From Macrothele yani (Eukaryota > Arthropoda > Arachnida > Araneae > Macrothelidae): a stretch of 64,000 nucleotides of DNA. The stretch is from contig CM077024.1 in NCBI GenBank assembly GCA_039090855.1, forward strand, positions 61,031,594-61,095,593, written 5' to 3'. Shown here piece by piece: positions 53,918 to 64,000 of the stretch (position 1 is its first letter; the number at the start of each line of letters is the position of its first letter). Under the pieces are notes generated by a model. The model worked only from the letters and a program-made list of their open reading frames with translations, had not been told where the DNA came from and ran no database searches. Position numbers and translations under genes: made by a program.

Positions 53918-56392
53918 CATTCACTTTAGATTACACTGATCTGCAATTTTTCAACTTTTTTCTGTTGTTTTCAAATGAATAGGTGTATCTGAATGGATTT
54001 TTTTTGCGCAGATTCCGAAAATGACTTTCAAAATTCCGTATCACGTCAGGTTTTTTCACAAATGACGGAAATCTGAGTATTTAAAAACACGTTCTTTTTT
54101 AATGACATTGCTATATGGAAACGTTTGTAACGTGTGAAAATGTTCTCTGGAGGGGAGGAATTATTGTTTAAGGAATAGTTAAACATAAATACATATTCAA
54201 AAGCAAACATACCTAACATTCGCCACGGGGCTCCCCTTCGAACTTCCTCTTTTTGGATTGTCTTCGGTGTGCGTCCGTACAGTCTCTGTTCAACATCCAA
54301 CAATAGTCCGCCATCATATGTACAGTCCACTTTCCTTGGTATCTCTTTTCCATCACTTTAATATCCTGATGGAAGCGCTCGTCATGTTCTTCCAAAAAAT
54401 CACCAAGATTGTTAGGAAAGTAATTTAGATAAGCATGAAGAAAGTGATTTTTGACGCTCATGTTGCAACCAAGCAGCTCATAGGATTCCAGCATATCCTC
54501 GACTAAAATGGTGTAATTTGAAGCCTTCGTGTTCCATATAAAGTTGTGTACCACATTTCTGAATGCAGTCCATGCTCGCAATTCGCACTCACTCATGGTT
54601 TCCTCGAATATGTTGTCTGCCATTAATTTTCGTATTTGAGGGCCTATGAAAATACCAGCTTTAATTTTTTCAGACATGATTGATGGAAACTTACCACCAA
54701 GATACTTAAAGCATTTACTGTCCCTGCTTAAAGCTGTCACAAATTGCTTCATTAAGCAAAGTTTGATGTGTAAAAGTGGCAACAGTATTTTCGGGGGATC
54801 AACCAGTGGAAGTGAAACAATGTTTTTTTCACCAGGTGTGAATGCACTTCTGACTGGCCACTGCTGCCGAACCCAATGTTTCGTCCTTGCTGTGGAGTCC
54901 CATTCACACAAAAAGCAAGGAAATTCGGTGTAGCCTGCTTGTTGGCCGAGCAATATTCCAATCACCTTGAAATCCGCACACAAAGACCATTCATGAAACT
55001 TGTACTGCACACTTTCCAGCAGTAATTTAAGGTTCTCGTGTGTCTCTTTCAAAGTCACAGAATGTGCTATTGGAATGGATGGATGGATGTTAGTATTGTG
55101 TAATAAAACACCTTTTAAACTGAAATTGCTGGCATCTATGAACAATCTCCACTGTCCTGAATTGTAATTAATGTTGAAGTATTTCATGACTGCCGGAATG
55201 TCTCGACAATAAACCAAACCGCCTTCCTCAGCAAAAAACGGAACCAATTCTGCTTCTCGGTGTCTGTACCAGGAGAATCTCGTATTAGGACATAGTAAAT
55301 TATTTTCTTGAAGTCGTGATCCTAAGAGCTCTGCTGCGTCTTTAGGTAAATTCAGATCACGAACCAAATCATTCAGTTCATGCTGGGTAAATGGCACTGG
55401 GTTTCATCCTCCATGCTGTCCGGTTGGTACATCTCATCACTTGTATCACCGTCTGAATCGGTGTCTGTTGGGGGCTTGATATTAGACGGGGATGGCACAG
55501 GGATGGATTCACTATGGGGCACTGGTCTTTTGGCAGATGGGATATTGGGATACACAATGTTACGCTTACTGGTTCTGGTATGGCCCACGATATTCACTGT
55601 GCAGAAGTAGCAGTCGTCACTGTGATTTTTTGGCTCACGCCACACCATGGGTACACCGAACGGCATTGATGCCCTTTTTCCACTTTTCCAGTTCCTCAAC
55701 CCCTCCACACATGCACGGTCACATTGTGAGGAGACCAAACTTTGTCCTTATCATCTAGTTTAATGCCGAAGTATTGAAAATAAGCATTTTTCACGAAAGG
55801 CGTAATATTTTGCCTCTATTTTTTTTCTGTCGTATACCAGCCACATATGTAGCAAAATATGTCTGGATGATTTACACAACCACGTGAAGCCATTGCACAC
55901 GCCACAAAGAAACAACCAAACAGGGCCAGTCCCTTCTTTGCACTGACTGTTGTAACACGATCCGCCCCCAAATGGCGCCACATGTGACCAATAGAAAGAA
56001 GGGAGCAGTGGCGTGAGGTATGAGTCATACTGCGGTGCCAATATAACATTCTCTCATGTTCCGCCTTTGTGAGTGGCGCAAATCGTGACGTCATACAGAT
56101 AAAACAGTTGCATTTCCATTATCAGCTATATATTTATGTTTATCTATTCCTTAAACAATCATTCCGTCCCTCCAGAGAACATTTTCACACGTTACAAACG
56201 TTGCCATATAACAATGTCATTATAAAATAACGTTGTTGTTATTTTCACATTTCCGTCATTTGTGAAAAAACTTGACGTGATACGGAATTTTGAAGGTCAT
56301 TTTCGGAATCTGGGCAAGAAATCCATTCAGATACACCTATTCATTCCAAAACAACAAAACCTTGCATATTAGTGTTATCATAGCGAATTTTA
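53918..56392 (-). mobile_element. Unclassified DNA transposon with about 240-bp TIRs
   Basis: 53918-54175 and 56130-56392 are inverted copies. Both contain gaataggtgtatctgaatgg, attccgaaaatgac, ttccgtatcacgtca and, further in, tctggagggg/ggaggga and ttaaacataaa blocks. The right copy lacks about 11 bp near its outer end. Target duplication not resolved. The gene between them is on the - strand and matches no superfamily that I can name with confidence. Confidence 0.75.
54213..56094 (-). pseudogene. Putative transposase of the long-TIR element
   Basis: Three blocks in different frames. The N-terminal block (56094-55816) has MTSRFAPLTKAEHERMLYWH and ends NHPDIFCYICGWYT, a CxxC motif. The second (55738-55373) carries CDRACVEGLRNWKSGKRASM then PFGVPMVWREPKNHSDDCYF and a Pro/Ser/Asp linker, completing a Cys-rich zinc-binding module. 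The third, open for 394 codons (55397-54213), holds WRLFIDASNFSLKGVLLHN, FKVIGILLGQQAGYTEFPCF with LCEWDS, LPLLHIKLCLMKQFV, FKYLGGKFPSIMSEKIKAG, GERFHQDI-like DERFHQDIKVMEKRYQGKW and MMADYCWMLNRDC, and ends basic. Conserved acidic residues (FIDASN, ADFKVIG, E in SECELRAW) are candidates for a catalytic triad. The long intact block suggests a young copy. Confidence 0.65.
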
Positions 56393-57750
56393 CTGGGTTA
56401 ACTCAAAAATACCATTCTTCAGTGGATCAAGAAAAGTTGACAATAGTACACCAAAGTTGAGTACAAAAAACGTTAAGAAGCATCTATCTTATTTTTCCGA
56501 AAAGAAAACAAAGGAAAGTGTAGAAATATGCATTCTGAATTTTATGAAAAATCCAAAATGAAAAGAATGCCGCAATTTTCCTAATGCACAGAATTTAGCA
56601 TTAACAGGCTATAGAAACCAGGAAGCTCAAACGTTAACGATTCCTTCTTGCATAATTATTTTCTGATTTTTATTAAAATAAATAGATCGTGTCTTTAGCG
56701 CAATTTTTTTGACAATATCCAACCAAAAATTGTTTTAAAGTAAGATCGGTATTCGCGTTAAATTTCGTTGCCGCATTCTTCAAGACAACTCACATTCTTT
56801 TAGCAAAGGAAAGGCGAAAAGGGTATTGCTCCAGTAGAATTTTCTTCAATATTTAGAAGCCACAAAGAGTCAAGTACTTCTGGTTTGGAATGCCGAATAT
56901 TTATTTCCAAAATGTCCTTAAATCTGTTTACCTCTTACAAGGGAGTAAATAGACTCGTATGCAAACATTCATTCGAAAGAAATGCAAAAGGTTTCTGGAG
57001 AATTTGGGTTATGGTGATGAGGGCAGACTTCATTCTAAATCACAACAGCGAAGGAGCAAGGGGATTGTACTCGTCTTGAACTTTCATTCTTGAACTAGTG
57101 CCAAAGTCTTACGTTTTATCCGCTTTCCGGGGAAATAAAAAGAGAAAAAAGGAAGAGAACAAAGTTTAACCCACTTTAGTTTCGAAAAAGCAACGTAAAA
57201 GTTTTTTCTCTTTCTTTTTTTACGAGATTTGTCGAATATTTTAGTGTACTAGAAAAAGGGGATAGAGACCGAAAACATTCTGATATTCTTGAGCATCATC
57301 TTTGCCAAAGGATGCTTTGATTATGGGCGAAATATCTTATGTTGTGCTTCAGAGAAATAAAAAAAAGGAGAGAAGAGCCAAAGTTCGTTATTTTATCACT
57401 CACCAAAAATTTCATCGTTTGTCCCAAGAATATGAAAGTAAATATTTATTTACCTTTATCAATAATAAATAGTTCGTAGAAGCTGGAACTTTTGTTTAGT
57501 ATTTTTAGTATCGGTGCTTTAAAAGTTAATCGATGCTAAGTGCATTAAAAAATATTAGTCAGTATGTACAGAAAAAATGTGGAAAAGAACATTAAGCAAA
57601 GTTTCATCAAGGAATATAAGTTGAGCGTTGATTTCTGAATTTAAGAAATTAAAGAATTAATCTAACTTGAAAGATTTTGAATACCACTTTATTAAACTGC
57701 CAGATCAGAAAATTGAAATTAGTGTTCACTGTTTGGGATAAGTATCTATA
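56393..57750. other. Intergenic, no gene seen
   Basis: AT-rich. Only chance ORFs and A/T runs. Confidence 0.5.
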
Positions 57751-59258
57751 GTGCGTCGCATAAATATAGAGACAGAACAAATTATCGAATAAAAAAGAAA
57801 CAACAACGAGCTGAAATGTACACCACATATCTATAGCAAAAATAGCATAGGACACGCAGCTGTACAATAGTTTGACGGGAACATAACAATTCCAACGCCA
57901 AGTACAAGAAAAAAACAGAAATACGCTGTCTCAAAAATATAAAGACTTACTAGTTAGGAGCACCTCCGGTACGAATAGCGGAGCCGTTTTTCAAAATAAC
58001 ACTGAAAACCCGATTGGGCATGCTGTCCACCAAGTGATGTAAGTGTTCTGGACGGAATGCGTACTAGCTTCGTCCAATCTGCTCAATGTCACCACACTTG
58101 AGAACTGCCGTCCATTCGCATACACATCACGAGCTAGGATACCCCAGAGGCCCTCGATAGGGTTGAGATCTGGACTGAGTGCTGGCCAATCCATTACGGT
58201 CACATGATGAGTGTTAGCCCAGCTTTTCGTTGATGCAGACCGATGGATAGAAGCATTGTCTTCCTGGAACAGATAATCAACACGCACTAGACTTTCGTCA
58301 AACGGTAGAAGGTGGCTGTTGAGTATGTCCTGATACGTTTCGGAAATTTGCCTGCCTTGCAAGAAAGCGATATCCGTTGTCCCATTGAACGCAAAAGCTC
58401 CCCACATCATCACAGATACCCCTCCTTTCTGCCTGCTGAAGAAGATGCGTGGCTCGCGCCGTAAATCATGCCAACTGTTCCAACCGATAAAGCCATCCAG
58501 GTTGAACTTTTTCTCATCGGAGAAAATAGTTGTGATCCACTCGTCCTTCCAGTACATGTGAATGCTTGCCCATAACAATCGAGCTTCCTTGTGGCGCCGC
58601 GTGAGGTGTGGCAGACGGCGCATTTTACGGAGCACAATGTTGCGACTTTCCTTGATTCGTCGATGAACTGTGTCCTTTGAGACGGTGACACCAACAGTCC
58701 GAGAAACTTGACGTAGTGGTAACCTTTGGCATGAAACTAAACGAATGAAGGCACGATCATCTCGTTTGGTTGTTATTCGAGGCCTTTCAGGCAGTTTTCG
58801 GGCAGTTAACGCACCGCGTTTTGATAAAGTCCTATAAATGACTGCCCTACTCCTACCCATGGCTTTACAAATTTTCGCTACAGTCAATCCATTTGCTCTC
58901 AGTCTCCAAATCTTCTACACCTCCTCACCAGAAAGTTGACTGTTGCGTGGCATTTTGGCAAATGAATGTCTGACGGCAGGTCCGCTGTCTTTTGTAGGCT
59001 TGATCGAATTAAGGCCCATGCGCGTTAATTTGTACATCTCATTTGCATGTGGCCACTTTACATAGTTGTCTTTATATTTATGAGACACCTAAAATTACAC
59101 TATTTCACTTTGTGGTGTTCTTTTCACACAATCCGGTCATCTCGACGGATCGAAACGTTTGTTGTAGGGTTATGTCTAATTAGGTACCACTTCAGCTTCC
59201 TACCTATATTCGCATTGCATGGCGCAAAGTAGACTTGCTCTATATTTATGCGACGCAC
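57751..59258 (-). mobile_element. Tc3-like element, nearly intact
   Basis: Outer inverted repeats GTGCGTCGCATAAATATAG (57751; reversed, ending 59258). A second inner pair carries tgtct(c/t)a(t/a)aaatataaagac (57927-57948 and, reversed, 59068-59088), so each end has two related sites, as in C. elegans Tc3. TA precedes the left end; on the right the expected TA is not present. Length 1,508 bp. Confidence 0.85.
57991..58953 (-). pseudogene. Tc3-like transposase, single premature stop
   Basis: From ATG 58953 to the stop at 57991 one frame of 321 codons, broken only by a TAG at codon 13 (58915-58917). HTH: LTVAKICKAMGRSRAVIYRT; linker RPRITTKRDDRAFI; second HTH VTVSKDTVHRRI. Catalytic residues: FSDEKKFNLDGFIGWNSW (D), FQEDNASIHRSAS (D) and SPDLNPIEGLWGILARDVY (E). 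The triad and spacing fit D,D,34E. The context (paired subterminal sites) agrees with a Tc3-type recognition scheme. The 298 codons after the stop form the open part. Possibly still readable from an internal start, but that would lose part of the first HTH. Confidence 0.9.
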
Positions 59259-59368
59259 CTCAAAAGTGATATTTCCTCAACTGATTCTAAGGGCATATAA
59301 AACATGACCAGGGTACTTTTTGTACTTTTTAACTTATGTCGATGAATAACAGGAAAATAAAGGTCGTT

Positions 59369-59615
59369 TTACCACCGGCAAAGCGCAGTTAGTTAAATCG
59401 CTATGCACTGGGTGGGAAACGGACGTTTCTGACAGGTGTTCGAATCCCGGTCCTGCCGGCCATCTAGCCTGCGCATTTTTCAGTGTTTTCCGCAGACTTC
59501 TGTGTTTGGGAACGCGAATGGTGGATGGTTCCCTGTGAAGTCGGCACCGGACACACTTTGTCCCTTGGTCCTCCATGTTTGGAGTACGGCCTGAGGCTAA
59601 CGACCACCACCTCTT
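59369..59615 (+). repeat. tRNA-like SINE head and body, second family
   Basis: A possible A-box aaagcgcagttagttaaatcg and a B-box gtgttcgaatccc are followed by cggtcctgccggcc, which can pair partly with accaccggc at the start. The body (tagcctgcgcatttttcagt and onward) ends near ctaacgaccaccacctct. Only one copy in the window, so it could instead be the 5' end of the Penelope-like element that follows. No target duplication seen. Confidence 0.4.
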
Positions 59616-61639
59616 CAAAAATCTTTCGTTACGAAATCACACGAACAATTTCTTTGAGAAGGCCAGGACACACCAGGGCTGTTGCGTCATTGAAGAATAA
59701 GAAGAGATCGTTCTATTCGAAAACAAGAAAGAACTCTGTAAAACAACCTACCTCAGTTGTCAATTTGAGTGCCTATTCATTGAACTCATTTCAACTAAGA
59801 GCATTTGAAAGTGGAGCAAAGTTTGCTTATCCCAATACACGAAGAAATATTTTGTCCCTTATTCCGCAGATCGAGCGAGTAGTTCATAATTTACCTGATA
59901 CTAATAATGAACGTGAGTTTACACGTATGAAGGTTGCTGAGTTATTAACGAGTAAACCGAACCGTAAGCGGTCTTCACTGTTGGATAACCAATATAAACA
60001 GGGACAAGTTCAGCTCCAATTGCTTAAAAACAATCAAGATTTAGCAATTTTATCTGCTGACAAATCAAATCAGATAGTGATCATGAATAATTACCAGTAT
60101 AACCACAAAATGAAAGACGTCATTGATTTTATACCACATAGGGTTATTGTTAGAGATACTTCTAAGGCAGTTGTTGCCGCCCTGTGTGGACTAAGGAATG
60201 CACATAGTTTTCCTGATAGTTTTCAATATGCTTTTACTCCCCCCCCTGGCTACCGTGTGCGTGATATTTTTGGACGGATAAAACTACATAAAGATTGGTA
60301 CCCACTTCGCCCACTGGTATCAATCTGTGTTAGCCCTACCAGGCCATTGGAGAAAGCTTTAGCTTTATATTTGTCCAAATTGGTAGTGGATTCGTCTCAC
60401 TTCATTCGGAGCTCCACTAGGGCTATTGAAAGGCTTAAAATGTTTCAGCCACATGGCAAGCCTTTTATTTTGGCGTCTCTTGATGTAGTTTCCTTGTACC
60501 CTAACGTACCTGTGGAATCCGCCCATCAAATTATTGAGGCTCTTCTAGCTGATTCTTGTTTCCCTCCTAATGAAATTTCGGCAATTATGAACGCTCTTCG
60601 GCTTGTCATGCAACGTTCATGTTTTAAATTTCAAGGGTGTATTTATCAACAGTTGGAGGGCTCACCAATGGGCTCTCCACCGTCTTGTATCCTTGCGGAA
60701 ATTGTTATGCAATTTATTGAAAATAAGGTACTATTGGAATTCCCTTACACCCCCAGCTTATATTTAAGGTATGTCGACGATATCCTGGTCATTTGGCCTC
60801 ATGCACAGGACTTACAGATTCAATTCGTCGACACACTTTCTTCTATTTTTCCCACTATCAAGCTCACGGTAAAACTAGAATATAATAATATTTTACCGTT
60901 CTTAGATATTAGTATCTTACATGATCCAACTACTCATGAATTATCATTTCCAGTGTATCGTAAACCATCTTGTGTTTGTTCCATTATTCCATACAGTTCA
61001 AACCACCCTTTTGGGCAGAAGACGTCAGCCATCAACTTTTATTTTAGACGAGCATATACTCACTCCTCCACACACTCAGCTTTGCATAGTGAGATCGATG
61101 GAATTTTTGAAATGACTAAAAAATTTGGGTATCCTAATTACATTACTCGTAAGATAAATGCAAGAGTTTCGGCACAGCGATTCACTACAGTAGTAGGGAT
61201 TAATGTGAGTAATCCGAGGTTTATTGGGTCATTAGAGTTTTTACCCGGAATAACAAATCTTCTGTCACGTGTGTGTTCCAAATATGAAATACAATTTGGT
61301 GTCAGGTGCAAGGATTTATTTGCACAACTCAGGCGTGACAGAGATAAACCCGACATAATACGACGTTGGGGAGTATATAATGTTCCTCTCTTGGACATTG
61401 TTACTAAACAGCACGTTTGTAACTACGTAGGTTCCACAAGGTGACATTTGAATTTGAGATTAATGGAACATAAATATAGTGTTAAAGCACACCTTCAAAA
61501 TACTTCTCTTGCAAGAAACCTTAATAATGGGACTTATTTTCCGGATTGGTACAATGCTCGCATACTCTTGACACCCTCTTCTGTCAGTACCTTCCTGATA
61601 GCCGAGAGTGTATTTATTAAAGCGTTGGACAAAAAATGA
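59616..61639 (+). pseudogene. Penelope-like RT/GIY-YIG protein, one stop
   Basis: One frame runs through the whole gene; the only break is TGA at 61442-61444. N-terminal region: LNSFQLRAFESGAKFAYP and ELLTSKPNRKRSSLLD. RT motifs: LSADKSNQIVIMNN, GRIKLHKDWYPLRPLVS, LASLDVVSLYPNVP (motif A), EGSPMGSPPSCILAEIVMQ (motif B), LYLRYVDDILVIW (motif C, YVDD) and LPFLDISILHD. Linker FLPGITNLLSRVCSKYEIQF. GIY-YIG: GVYNVP...CNYVGSTR directly before the stop, then NLRLMEHKYSVKAHLQN and WYNARILLTPS, ending IAESVFIKALDKK, with the catalytic R and E kept beyond the stop. The stop separates the two halves of the endonuclease, so a full nuclease cannot be made without readthrough. The first codons of the open frame (from 59483) probably belong to upstream sequence. 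Confidence 0.95.
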
Positions 61640-61856
61640 TGTGATGATTATTACCTAGTGGACCTCCATGAAAGTTGGACATCGATTGTGAAGTCATTGA
61701 ACTTTAATATAATTCGCAAGAATCTCATTTAATCTGTGGCAACTACTGTGTATGTTATATCGTTTTGTGGTATATGAATAACACGTAGCTGGCTTTGTGA
61801 TGTCACACATGGCCTGTGCATATATATACAGCTATCTGTGATATCTGCCTGGAATA

Positions 61857-61890
61857 TCAGATAATGGAGTGAACGGCACTCCGAAAGTGC
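61857..61890 (+). ncRNA. Degenerate hammerhead-like motif
   Basis: CAGATAA, in the place of CUGANGA, precedes a perfect 6-bp stem GGAGTG/CACTCC (61866-61871 and 61877-61882) and GAAA (61883-61886). Same layout as 17701-17733. The first box is mutated, so it is probably not catalytic. Confidence 0.35.
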
Positions 61891-61926
61891 TAGTGTTTTT
61901 AATCTGTAAATACTTTTCATTTTTAT

Positions 61927-61932
61927 AATAAA
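61927..61932 (+). promoter_or_regulatory. Poly(A) signal AATAAA
   Basis: In the 3' UTR of the Penelope-like element. Confidence 0.45.
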
Positions 61933-62089
61933 TCGTGCTTAGACGGTGTGTTATTTTATATTGTAAGAAAGATTGCACCGTATTTTCGAGTGTAATAAGC
62001 ACGTCTTTTGAATCCGTTCTGACGCCAATTAAATTTATCAAAGTTATTCAAAGTCGATGGAGCCCGTATGGAAAACAATAGTATCTGAC

Positions 62090-63850
62090 GGAAGAAAGAA
62101 GTTTTTCAATCGGGTTTTTAATCCTTCAGATATTGGTGTAAACGGAATCGTTTACAGCAATATCAGCGTTAAGAAAAATATGAATTTCTATGAGAAACAT
62201 TTCGCACCAGAAACGCTCTCCAACACAGAAAGAAATTTTCAAATCGGACTCTTAGAAACAGGGATATCGACAAAAATAAGATGTGACTTTACGTCCTCTG
62301 GTGGGAAAACCATGCATTATTTTAGGAAGAAAGTATTCTCAAAAGGTTTTATCCATATGAGCGGTATAGCTCCAAAAAAAAAAAAAAAAAAAATTTGACG
62401 AGTTTTCAGCAGCCCAGATTTTGCTACAAATACATCAGAAGCAGATATTAACACTTATGTTCCGTGGAGGTCAAACCATTCTTTACCAAACATTAGAAAT
62501 TATGTGAAAAATATTTTCCATCAGGTCTTGTATGCGATACAGGAAAAATTTTTCAAATCGGAGTTTTAGGAGCAGAAATAACGCAGAAAACGCAAATTAC
62601 CTTTGTGCCCATTAGCGGAAAATCTATGATCTGCTTGAAAATTTTGAATTTATAGGGTAAACCTTTCGCAACGGAAACACTATATAACAAAGAAGAAATT
62701 TTTTAAATCGGACTCTTAGAAGTAAAGATATTGACAAAATAAAGATATACATCTACTCCCCCTGGCGTAGAAACCATGCATTATTTCCAGAAGAAAATGT
62801 TCGTAAAAGGTTTGTCCACATTAGTAGTATCGGTCAACAAACGACTTTTTTCAATCGAGATTTTAGAAGCTCATATTTTGCTGCAAATACATCAGGAGCG
62901 GAAATTCAGATTTACATCACCTGGTGGCCAAACCATTTTTTACAAAAATTAGAAATTATATGCAAAGGATATCTCATCAGGAACTGTATCCGGGGCAGAT
63001 TTTTTGTTTTAAATTTGGAGATTCAGAAACAGAGGTATAGGAGGAAAGCAATTTACCTTTACGCCCCCAGCGGAAAGTGTTTGTATTACTTGAAAATTTT
63101 GAAATTATATGAAAAATCGTGTAACACTGAAAACACTATCCAACAAAGAAGAAATTTTTCAAATCGGATTTCTAGAAGTAGAGATATTGACAAAAATAAG
63201 ATGTACGTCTACGCTTCCTGGCAGAGAAACTGCGGAATATTTTAACAAGAAAATATTCCGAAAATGTTTATCGATGTGAGTGTCATCAGTCCACGAAAGA
63301 ATTTTTTCAATCGATATTTTAAAAGCTCAGATTTTATGGCAAATACGTCAGAAGCAGAAATTTACGCTTACTCCACCTGGTGGCCAAAGTATTCTTTACC
63401 AAAAATTTGAAATTATATGCAAAAGATTTTCCATCAGGAGATGTATCCATTGAAGAAAACATTTTTCAGATTGCAGTTTTAGAAGGAGAGTTATCGGTAA
63501 ATATGTAATATACTTTTATGCCCTCTAGCGGAAAATCTATGCGTAATTTGAAAAAGTAACTATATCTAAAATACTCTTCGACATAAATGGAATCGAAACA
63601 TAAAATAATTTTTTCAATCGGATGTTTAGAAGCAAATATGTGGAATAAAACTTATTTTTGAATTCGACATCATCTGCATTTGCGCCCTCTAGCGGCGAAA
63701 TTGTACATCGTAAAAAAAATAAAATAAATAAAGGATCATCATTCTCATAGTTCAAGCTTCCTAACGCAAAAAGAATTTTTCAAATCGGACTATTAGTTGC
63801 AGAGATATCGTGGGTACAGACGGACGGACAAACCGATAACATAAGCACGA
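62090..63850 (+). repeat. Degenerate tandem array, about 150-bp units
   Basis: The core aatttttcaaatcgga, followed by (c/t)t(c/t)ttagaag and agatattgacaaaaata, recurs near 62230, 62545, 62690, 63145 and 63765. A sister type, ttttttcaatcg(a/g)(g/t)attttagaagctca, alternates with it near 62100, 62845 and 63300. Each is followed by a ccctctggcgg or ccacctggtgg motif. Two unit types alternate with a spacing of about 150 bp. All are diverged. Short ORFs inside it are chance. Confidence 0.75.
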
Positions 63851-64000
63851 TCTTTTTTTTACAAAAGATGTGCTAAAAATACTGAGGATTATGCGCACAT
63901 CGGCTACTAAATTAGAAACCTGTATGCAAATGTACGAAAACGTCTCTTACGCAGCTTGTATGCAGAACACCGGGTCACGTGCGTCACCACGTGATCTAAG
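63851..64000. other. Window edge, no gene seen
   Basis: Nothing recognised after the last repeat unit. Confidence 0.4.

Larger units (their letters stand above)
59616..61950 (+). mobile_element. Penelope-like element
   Basis: Contains a reverse transcriptase plus GIY-YIG endonuclease gene (59616-61639), a 3' UTR with a hammerhead-like motif (61857-61890) and AATAAA at 61927-61932. No terminal repeats were found inside the window, so the element is probably 5'-truncated. The tail relates it to the two fragments at 17600-19448, though those are a different subfamily. Confidence 0.85.

Noticed and set aside
59483..59615. N-terminal 44 codons of the open Penelope frame
   Set aside because: They begin with GTG, lie in SINE-like tRNA-headed sequence and match nothing in Penelope proteins, so I started the gene part at 59616.

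Overview
The window is eukaryotic, AT-rich repeat DNA, best explained as a piece of a large metazoan genome, most likely an arthropod. The evidence is its element mix: mariner and Tc1/Tc3-like transposons, a Tigger-like element, a FLYWCH/MULE element, a Ty3/Gypsy LTR retrotransposon, an RTE-type LINE, Penelope-like elements with a GIY-YIG domain, and a tRNA-headed SINE family. No host protein gene with recognisable exons was found. Nearly every long reading frame belongs to a mobile element or is a shadow of one. The species cannot be named from the sequence.

Layout: 1-2160 is a pyrimidine-rich stretch with one Ser/Pro-rich ORF and a poly(A) signal. 2418-3716 is a dead mariner. 4434-6191 is a dead Tc1 element that carries a tRNA-Thr-like inverted-repeat insertion. 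6192-9035 holds little except short repeats and a tRNA-like sequence. 9036-10277 is a Tc1 element. 11101-11310 is a near-perfect palindrome carrying tRNA 3'-half-like sequence. 11860-15792 is a Tc1 transposase gene split by a 3-kb, 63-bp-unit minisatellite. 17600-19448 is a pair of Penelope-like tails arranged as an inverted repeat. 19449-27826 is a mariner gene split cleanly by a Gypsy-type LTR retrotransposon (20392-27744).

The largest structure is 30609-39991, a 9.4-kb foldback-type MULE. Its long, unequal terminal inverted repeats are built of tandem repeats, its centre holds a decayed FLYWCH/MULE transposase gene, and it has a 9-bp target duplication inside a SINE. Next, 40448-43631 is an RTE LINE whose 5' third is inverted (twin-priming signature), and it is followed by a mariner and a Tigger-like element. 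At 49506-53402 three different Tc1 families stand tip to tip, separated only by TA runs. 53918-56392 is an unclassified long-TIR transposon. 57751-59258 is a nearly intact Tc3-like element. 59616-61950 is a Penelope-like element broken by one stop inside its GIY-YIG domain. 62090-63850 is a degenerate array of roughly 150-bp repeats.

The genes do not form pathways. What connects them is nesting, which gives a relative insertion history: SINE before MULE before more SINEs; mariner before LTR element; Tc1 before the tRNA-Thr-like element. Several young frames are closed mainly by TGA/TAA/TAG codons that each differ from CGA, CAA or CAG by one C-to-T change.
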